The position numbers and the translations under genes are program-made. A model generated the notes under the pieces. It saw only the letters and a program-made list of their open reading frames with translations, had not been told where the DNA came from and made no database searches. 64,000 nucleotides of DNA from Sulfuricurvum sp. (GTDB taxonomy: Bacteria; Campylobacterota; Campylobacteria; Campylobacterales; Sulfurimonadaceae), in contig JAQTTG010000007.1 in the NCBI GenBank assembly GCA_028710885.1, positions 57,509 through 121,508 of the forward strand. The letters are read 5' to 3'. Positions within the stretch are counted from its first letter, which is position 1. Every line of letters begins with the position of its first letter. Below, piece after piece: positions 59,888 through 64,000 of this stretch.

Positions 59888-59908
59888 GCAAAAAGGGAAA
59901 TATACATC

Positions 59909-61129
59909 TTACTTCGCCATCTCTTTTCCCGCAATCATTCCGCTAGCCCATGCAAAATTAAAGTTATAACCACCACGTTTCCCTACAATATCGAGCACTT
60001 CACCTGCAAAATAAAGCCCCTCGACGAGTTTTGATTCCATTGTTTTGTTATTCACTTGTGCCGTGCTGACCCCGCCGCCGCTCACTTCGGCATGTTTGAA
60101 CCCATGCGTATCGGTCACGTCAAATTTCCATTCAGCGATCAAGTGGGCAATCTTTTTTACCTCTTTCGGATTGAGTGTGGACACAGGTGTAGAAAGTGCG
60201 ATGGTGGCGTCTTCGAGGAGATAGGTTGCAATTTTGGCGGGGATAAGTCCGCAGAGTGCAGTATGGACACTTTGTGAAGGGACAGAGGTAAAGAGTATGT
60301 CAAGCGTGTTAGTAAGTGTTTGGGTATCAAACTGAGGTAATAGATTGAGGGAGAGACTAACACGCTGTTTGTGTAAAAGAGCAAATGATGCCCTCTGACT
60401 GATGTCGAGGATTGCCAGTCCTGAAATACCGTACGAAGCAAAGAGGATGTCCCCTGTTGCTGTCGTCTCTTTTTTACCGTTGACAAATAGCGTAACCTCC
60501 GCTACCGTTTTTACTCCCGCCATTTTAGGTGCATTTTTAGACGAGAGATGGAGTTGTACGAGGCTGGGGTAGGTGGGGATGATTTCATGCCCAAATGCTC
60601 GAGCAAACGCATAACCATCGCCCGTTGCTCCGAGCTGTGGAGCTGCTTCTGAGCCAGTAGAAATGAGCACTTTGTCATAACGGTGTTTGTGAGCTGTGGA
60701 GGTGACGGTAAAGCCGTTAGTATCTTTAGAAATAGCGGTAACGGCGTCATCGGTGTGGATCGTGACACCTGCTTCGGTTACGGCACTTTTAAGGGCGATT
60801 AAAACCGATTTGGCTTCGTTAGAGAGGGGATAGCATCTGCCGTCGTCTTTGACATCGAGTATCAATCCGATGGAGAGGCAGAGTTTTTCGAAATAATGAA
60901 ACCCCATTTGTTTGAGGGCGTAGGTGACAAAATGGGGATCATTACCAGCGTAGTCCTCATGTGAGGCAGTGGTGTTGATGATATTGCACCGTCCGTTGCC
61001 TGAAGCGAGTATCTTTTTACCCACAGCAGTGTTGTGTTCATAGAGAGTGACGGTTGCACCGGAGCGTGCGGCAAAAAGCGCCGCCATGAGTCCACTCGCA
61101 CCACCACCGATAATCGCTATTGTATTCAT
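59909..61129 (-). CDS. HI0933-like FAD-dependent oxidoreductase
   Basis: A ~406-residue flavoprotein. The N-terminal FAD motif is IAIIGGGASGLMAALFAARSGATVTLYE, followed by GKKILASGNGRCNI, VLISTGSEAAPQLGATGDGYAFA and the C-terminal VEGLYFAGEVLDIVGKRGGYNFNFAWASG. This is the BaiN/HI0933-like family, of largely unknown substrate. The ATG at 61129 is preferred because the FAD motif starts there; the track adds 19 residues. It is convergent with the Doc gene and divergent from the DUF481-like gene. Confidence 0.9.
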   Translation of the reverse strand: MNTIAIIGGGASGLMAALFAARSGATVTLYEHNTAVGKKILASGNGRCNIINTTASHEDYAGNDPHFVTYALKQMGFHYFEKLCLSIGLILDVKDDGRCYPLSNEAKSVLIALKSAVTEAGVTIHTDDAVTAISKDTNGFTVTSTAHKHRYDKVLISTGSEAAPQLGATGDGYAFARAFGHEIIPTYPSLVQLHLSSKNAPKMAGVKTVAEVTLFVNGKKETTATGDILFASYGISGLAILDISQRASFALLHKQRVSLSLNLLPQFDTQTLTNTLDILFTSVPSQSVHTALCGLIPAKIATYLLEDATIALSTPVSTLNPKEVKKIAHLIAEWKFDVTDTHGFKHAEVSGGGVSTAQVNNKTMESKLVEGLYFAGEVLDIVGKRGGYNFNFAWASGMIAGKEMAK

Positions 61130-61173
61130 GGATGTAATTGTACCTAGAAATGATGATTCCTGCAGAGAGTCGC

Positions 61174-61179
61174 TATAAT
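61174..61179 (+). promoter_or_regulatory. -10 of the DUF481-like gene
   Basis: TATAAT in CGCTATAATTCG lies 30 nt before the TTG start at 61209. Confidence 0.5.
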
Positions 61180-61208
61180 TCGCCAAAAATTATAAGAAAA
61201 GGTCACCA

Positions 61209-61961
61209 TTGCCTATTTTTTTTATCTTCACACTTTTTATTTCGACATCTCTTTTTGCATTGGTTAGTATTGCTCCGGTAGACATTGGCTCTAAGCCTGG
61301 ATTTGGTGGTAATGTTTCTGGATCGTTGAGTTCCAAAAGCGGCAACACAGATAAAAAAGATTATTCATTGGGTATACGAATGCAATACGATCAAGCGAGT
61401 GATTATTTGGCATGGGGGACATTTACGTATAATTATGGCATATCAAGCGGAGCAAAAAATGAGGATAAAAAGTATGCACATATCCGTTATATCCATGCTA
61501 TAGATACCAGTGATTGGTGCAGCGAGTTTTTTATTCAATCTGAACAAGACAAATTTAAAGATATCAATACACGTTCACTCGGTGGCGGTGGGTTGCGATG
61601 GCGATTTTTTAATGACGATGAATGGGGGAAAGGGTATCTTGGAGTGGGTGGTTTATTTGAAAAGATTGATTATGCTCATCCTGATATAAATACAGCGGAA
61701 AATAATAAACGTTTGAATAGTTATCTCGCGTATACGAAAAATTTTTCTACAGCATCTAAGCTTAGTTATATTGGTTATTTTCAGCCAAAACTCGATCAAG
61801 GTTCAGATTATGTTTCTTCCCAAGCAGTAGAGTTGATTGTTCCGATTTATGGCAAACTAAATCTAAGCCTAAGTGCGAAATATCTTTTTGATAGTCGCCC
61901 TGCCGTTAGTGTAGAAAAAAAAGATGTTGCATATTTAACAAATCTGTTTTGGGAGTTTTAA
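61209..61961 (+). CDS. Outer-membrane beta-barrel protein, DUF481-like
   Basis: A 250-residue protein with a signal peptide (FFIFTLFISTSLFA). Regular strands follow: PGFGGNVSGSLSSKSGNTDKKDYSL, YLAWGTFTYNYGISSG, KKYAHIRYIHAID, LGGGGLRWRFF, LGVGGLFEKIDY, ending DVAYLTNLFWEF with an aromatic terminus. This fits the DUF481 (YdiY-like) barrel family; function is unknown. It starts with TTG after AAAAGG, the only start that keeps the signal peptide. Its last 4 nt overlap the convergent dgt gene. Confidence 0.75.
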   Translation: MPIFFIFTLFISTSLFALVSIAPVDIGSKPGFGGNVSGSLSSKSGNTDKKDYSLGIRMQYDQASDYLAWGTFTYNYGISSGAKNEDKKYAHIRYIHAIDTSDWCSEFFIQSEQDKFKDINTRSLGGGGLRWRFFNDDEWGKGYLGVGGLFEKIDYAHPDINTAENNKRLNSYLAYTKNFSTASKLSYIGYFQPKLDQGSDYVSSQAVELIVPIYGKLNLSLSAKYLFDSRPAVSVEKKDVAYLTNLFWEF

Positions 61962-63058
61962 CCCTCTCTCCCATATAACTCATTATAAAATTTCATTGCG
62001 TATCGATCTGACATACTGGCAATGTAATCGCTGATAACACGATGTTTGTTACGGCGTTGGATTTGTTCATAATAATAACTCGGTAACATTTTTGATTCTT
62101 CCATCAGAGCGGTAAAAAGCCCAATGATCGCTTGTTTTCCAGCAAACATTTTACGTGCGATGTGTTTGTGTTGATAGAGCTCTTGAAAAAGAATTTTTTT
62201 CAATTTTTTAATTTCTGTTTCGAGTTCAGTAGAAAAGCCAATAGGGAGTGATTCATCAGAAGAGATAATAGAGGATAACACACGGTTGTTATCGATTTTA
62301 TCACGGGAGTTTTCCAATAGGGAGTAGACTAAATGATTGATTAAATGGGAGCTAAATCGGTAACGAAACATTTCATCTTCGTCTTCAGTGATCCCTTCAG
62401 CGTAAACTTTTTCTAAAATTGTTTGGATGAGATTGCTCGATTTGAGGGTCATAAAGGAGATCAATCCTGATGCAACTCCATCATCGATGTCATGGCTGAT
62501 GTAAGCGATTTCATCTGCTCGATCGACAATCATCGCTTCAATACTTGGATGCGTATCTAGATTAAATGTTTCGCGGATCGAATCAGGTAAAAAGGGCTTA
62601 TCATAAGGGTATGAATGTTTTAAAATTCCTTCGAGTGTGGCATATGTGAGATTGAGCCCGAGAAAGGATTTATAGCGCTGTTCGAGTTTTGTGACAACAC
62701 GAAAACTCTGAAAATTGTGTTCGAAGCCATTTTTAAAACCACGTTCACGTAAACATTCATCGAGTGTATCTCCGCCGATATGTCCAAAAGGGGTATGTCC
62801 TAGATCGTGAGAGAGGGCGATACTCTCGGCTAATGATTCTTCTAATCCTAGATGTGAAGCGATAGATCGTGCAATCTGGCTTACTTCGATACTGTGTGTG
62901 AGTCGGGTACGAAAAAAGTCACCCTGAGAATTCAAAAAGACTTGTGTTTTGTATTCGAGCCGACGAAAACTTCCCGAATGGATAATTCGATCACGGTCAC
63001 GGGCATAAGGAGATCGGAAGTCGTCACTGATTGGAAAGAATCGTTGTTCAGGTTGCAC
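61958..63058 (-). CDS. dgt: Deoxyguanosinetriphosphate triphosphohydrolase-like protein
   Basis: A 366-residue HD-superfamily enzyme. It has ARDRDRIIHSGSFRRLEYKTQVF, TRLTHSIEVSQIARSIA, the metal site ALSHDLGHTPFGHIGG, GFEHNFQSFRVV and DRADEIAYISHDIDDGV. This is the dNTPase (Dgt/SAMHD1-like) family, which hydrolyses dNTPs to nucleoside and triphosphate. It starts with GTG 6 nt after AAAGG; a TATAAT (63086-63091) lies upstream. Some family members contribute to phage defence through dNTP depletion, but nothing here proves that role. Confidence 0.93.
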   Translation of the reverse strand: MQPEQRFFPISDDFRSPYARDRDRIIHSGSFRRLEYKTQVFLNSQGDFFRTRLTHSIEVSQIARSIASHLGLEESLAESIALSHDLGHTPFGHIGGDTLDECLRERGFKNGFEHNFQSFRVVTKLEQRYKSFLGLNLTYATLEGILKHSYPYDKPFLPDSIRETFNLDTHPSIEAMIVDRADEIAYISHDIDDGVASGLISFMTLKSSNLIQTILEKVYAEGITEDEDEMFRYRFSSHLINHLVYSLLENSRDKIDNNRVLSSIISSDESLPIGFSTELETEIKKLKKILFQELYQHKHIARKMFAGKQAIIGLFTALMEESKMLPSYYYEQIQRRNKHRVISDYIASMSDRYAMKFYNELYGREG

Positions 63059-63137
63059 GGATAACCTTTCGCTGTTAGGTATGAAATTATATCGCGATAA
63101 GGGGTTAAATGGATTTTATACAAAAAAATGGAAATTT

Positions 63138-63228
63138 TTTACATTAATTTTACACATTCATTTTACAATGACATTTCGATTCTCCTTCGTTAAATATATC
63201 CAAAACACCTATTCGTCGTGTTTTGGAT
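63138..63228. other. Repeat-rich spacer between dgt and a small membrane protein gene
   Basis: The 263-nt gap holds three TTTTACA units in tandem (63137-63168), two of them 11 nt apart. It also holds a strong inverted repeat, ATCCAAAACAC / GTGTTTTGGAT (63198-63208 and 63218-63228) with a 9-nt loop. -10-like hexamers lie at 63086 (minus, dgt) and 63292 (plus). The function is unknown; operator sites are likely. Confidence 0.5.
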
Positions 63229-63321
63229 AGGTATAATTTTTAATGATTTCTTATAATTCAGCAAAATAATAAAATAATCTATAAAATAAGTTATAATTTA
63301 CCACTACGGTAAGGATAAATT

Positions 63322-63756
63322 ATGAGCAATTATGAAAAGAAAAGTTCACTAAATGCATTAATTTCTAATAGTGCTCAGGAAAGTGCAAGAGCATATCAGC
63401 GGGAAAATTTAAATATCCGTCGAAAAATGGAAGAAGATTTTTTCAATCAGGCATTGGACTATCGTAATTTTGTTTTTGCACCTGAGGGCTATGAAGGGCC
63501 AGTACTAGCACTGTATATAGGATTGGTGCCTTATTTCTCCGGATTGCTATTCTTATATTTATTTGTTGCGAGAGCAAGCTATGAATATTTTTTACAATTT
63601 AATTTAACCTCATTTTTTGTTATCTGGGCAATTGGATATGAAGTATGCGCTGTTTCATTATTAATAGTTATATTTTTAGCATGGGTCAATCATCTTAGAA
63701 ATCGCGTGAATAAAGAGCAAGTCCGCAAAAAGTCTTCAAAAGTTTTTGGGAAGTGA
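63322..63756 (+). CDS. Small two-helix membrane protein of unknown function
   Basis: A 144-residue protein. The first ~60 residues are soluble and charged (SAQESARAYQRENLNIRRKMEEDFFNQALDY). Two hydrophobic helices follow (YIGLVPYFSGLLFLYLFVA and FFVIWAIGYEVCAVSLLIVIF), and the tail is basic (HLRNRVNKEQVRKKSSK). I recognise no family. A TATAAT at 63292-63297 and an AAGGA site support expression. The next gene is tRNA-Ser on the same strand. Confidence 0.75.
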   Translation: MSNYEKKSSLNALISNSAQESARAYQRENLNIRRKMEEDFFNQALDYRNFVFAPEGYEGPVLALYIGLVPYFSGLLFLYLFVARASYEYFLQFNLTSFFVIWAIGYEVCAVSLLIVIFLAWVNHLRNRVNKEQVRKKSSKVFGK

Positions 63757-63784
63757 AAAAAGCAAACCCTTAAGCTAGATTGGG

Positions 63785-63790
63785 TACAAT
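63785..63790 (+). promoter_or_regulatory. Candidate -10 of tRNA-Ser
   Basis: TACAAT in GGGTACAATTTC lies 18 nt before the tRNA. No clear -35 is seen. Confidence 0.4.
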
Positions 63791-63808
63791 TTCACTCTTT
63801 CAAGAAAT

Positions 63809-63896
63809 GGACAGCTGGCCGAGTGGTCGATGGCGCACGCCTGGAACGCGTGTGTAGGGCAACCTACCTAGAGTTCGAATCTCTAGCTGTCCGCCA
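63809..63896 (+). tRNA. tRNA-Ser (GGA)
   Basis: An 88-nt type II tRNA. The acceptor GGACAGC pairs with GCTGTCC, the D arm is GGCCGAGTGGTCGATGGC, the anticodon arm is CACGC-CTGGAAC-GCGTG with anticodon GGA, and a long variable arm precedes GAGTTCGAATCTC. The 3' CCA is encoded. Confidence 0.96.
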
Positions 63897-63930
63897 TACA
63901 TCAAAATAATCCCCTCTAAAATTAATTTAC

Positions 63931-64000
63931 CTAAAATTTGATATTAGTACTGAAAGTTGTTGGATCACTGTATCCTGCATTGTTTTTAGTTCCTCCGTTC
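63931..64000 (-). CDS. C-terminus of an outer-membrane protein, partial
   Basis: On the minus strand the frame is open from the right edge to a TAG (63931-63933). The visible residues NGGTKNNAGYSDPTTFSTNIKF end in Phe, like beta-barrel outer-membrane proteins. The family cannot be told from 22 residues. The 34 nt between it and the tRNA contain no clear hairpin. Confidence 0.5.
   Translation of the reverse strand, partial: NGGTKNNAGYSDPTTFSTNIKF

Noticed and set aside
1-64000. CRISPR array or insertion sequence
   Set aside because: No regularly spaced repeats with unique spacers and no transposase frame were seen.

Overview
The window looks like chromosome of a Campylobacterota (epsilonproteobacterial) sulfur/hydrogen oxidiser of the Sulfuricurvum/Sulfurimonas type. 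This rests on the gene repertoire: paired hook-type flagellar proteins behind sigma54 promoters, many two-component and c-di-GMP proteins, a fumarate-reductase-like FrdAB pair, a Suv3-like helicase, PurT and TypA. Composition is moderately AT-rich by eye. Nearly all DNA is coding, with short gaps and many 1-4 nt overlaps. I see no insertion sequence, integrase, rRNA or CRISPR array. The genus is inference; no marker gene is present.

Layout. 1-164: 3' end of a queF-like gene. 202-6004 (minus): a four-gene sensory module, REC-degenerate GGDEF-EAL protein, then periplasmic DUF4154 protein, then membrane histidine kinase, then TonB-dependent receptor; the first three overlap by 4 nt. 6102-15560: a phosphate regulon, phoU-phoB-phoR-cca-pstC-pstA-pstB on minus, with pstS and an outer-membrane porin on plus. 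Four promoters there (phoU, pstS, pstC, porin) carry Pho-box-like direct repeats of TTGTAAT with an 11-bp period; three of them sit exactly 10 nt from a -10 hexamer. 15676-20194: envelope genes (TonB, SurA-like), a TPR-glycosyltransferase, tRNA-Ala and a degenerate GGDEF protein.

20331-27116 (plus): a six-gene sensory cluster, HD-GYP response regulator, lone receiver, globin-coupled hybrid kinase, HDOD protein, FIST-domain sensor and a second soluble kinase. 27151-35142: copper/metal pair, PP-loop ATPase, dnaG, a chemoreceptor, rpsU, purT and a 2-hydroxyacid dehydrogenase. 35120-41497: an AEC carrier, a small outer-membrane protein, an anchorless FrdA/FrdB pair with an overlooked 42-codon Cys-rich micro-ORF between them, YajQ, an HD-GYP protein and an HTH/coiled-coil/EF-hand protein. 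41517-48153: Suv3-like helicase, rhodanese/DUF309 pair, nitroreductase, MscS, MFS and RDD membrane proteins. 48360-53885 (minus): fliK-flgD-flgE2-flgE with two sigma54 promoters.

54068-64000: typA, followed by a probable defence island (a single-chain nuclease-methyltransferase, then a DNA-binding protein overlapping a Doc/Fic toxin by 1 nt). Then come a FAD oxidoreductase, a DUF481-type outer-membrane protein, dgt, a small membrane protein, tRNA-Ser and the C-terminus of an outer-membrane protein at the right edge.

The least conventional items are the Doc toxin with a large DNA-binding partner and a 30-bp nested palindrome inside that partner's gene; the FrdA that lacks the FAD-linking histidine, with its coupled micro-ORF; and the globin/FIST/HDOD/HD-GYP sensory cluster.
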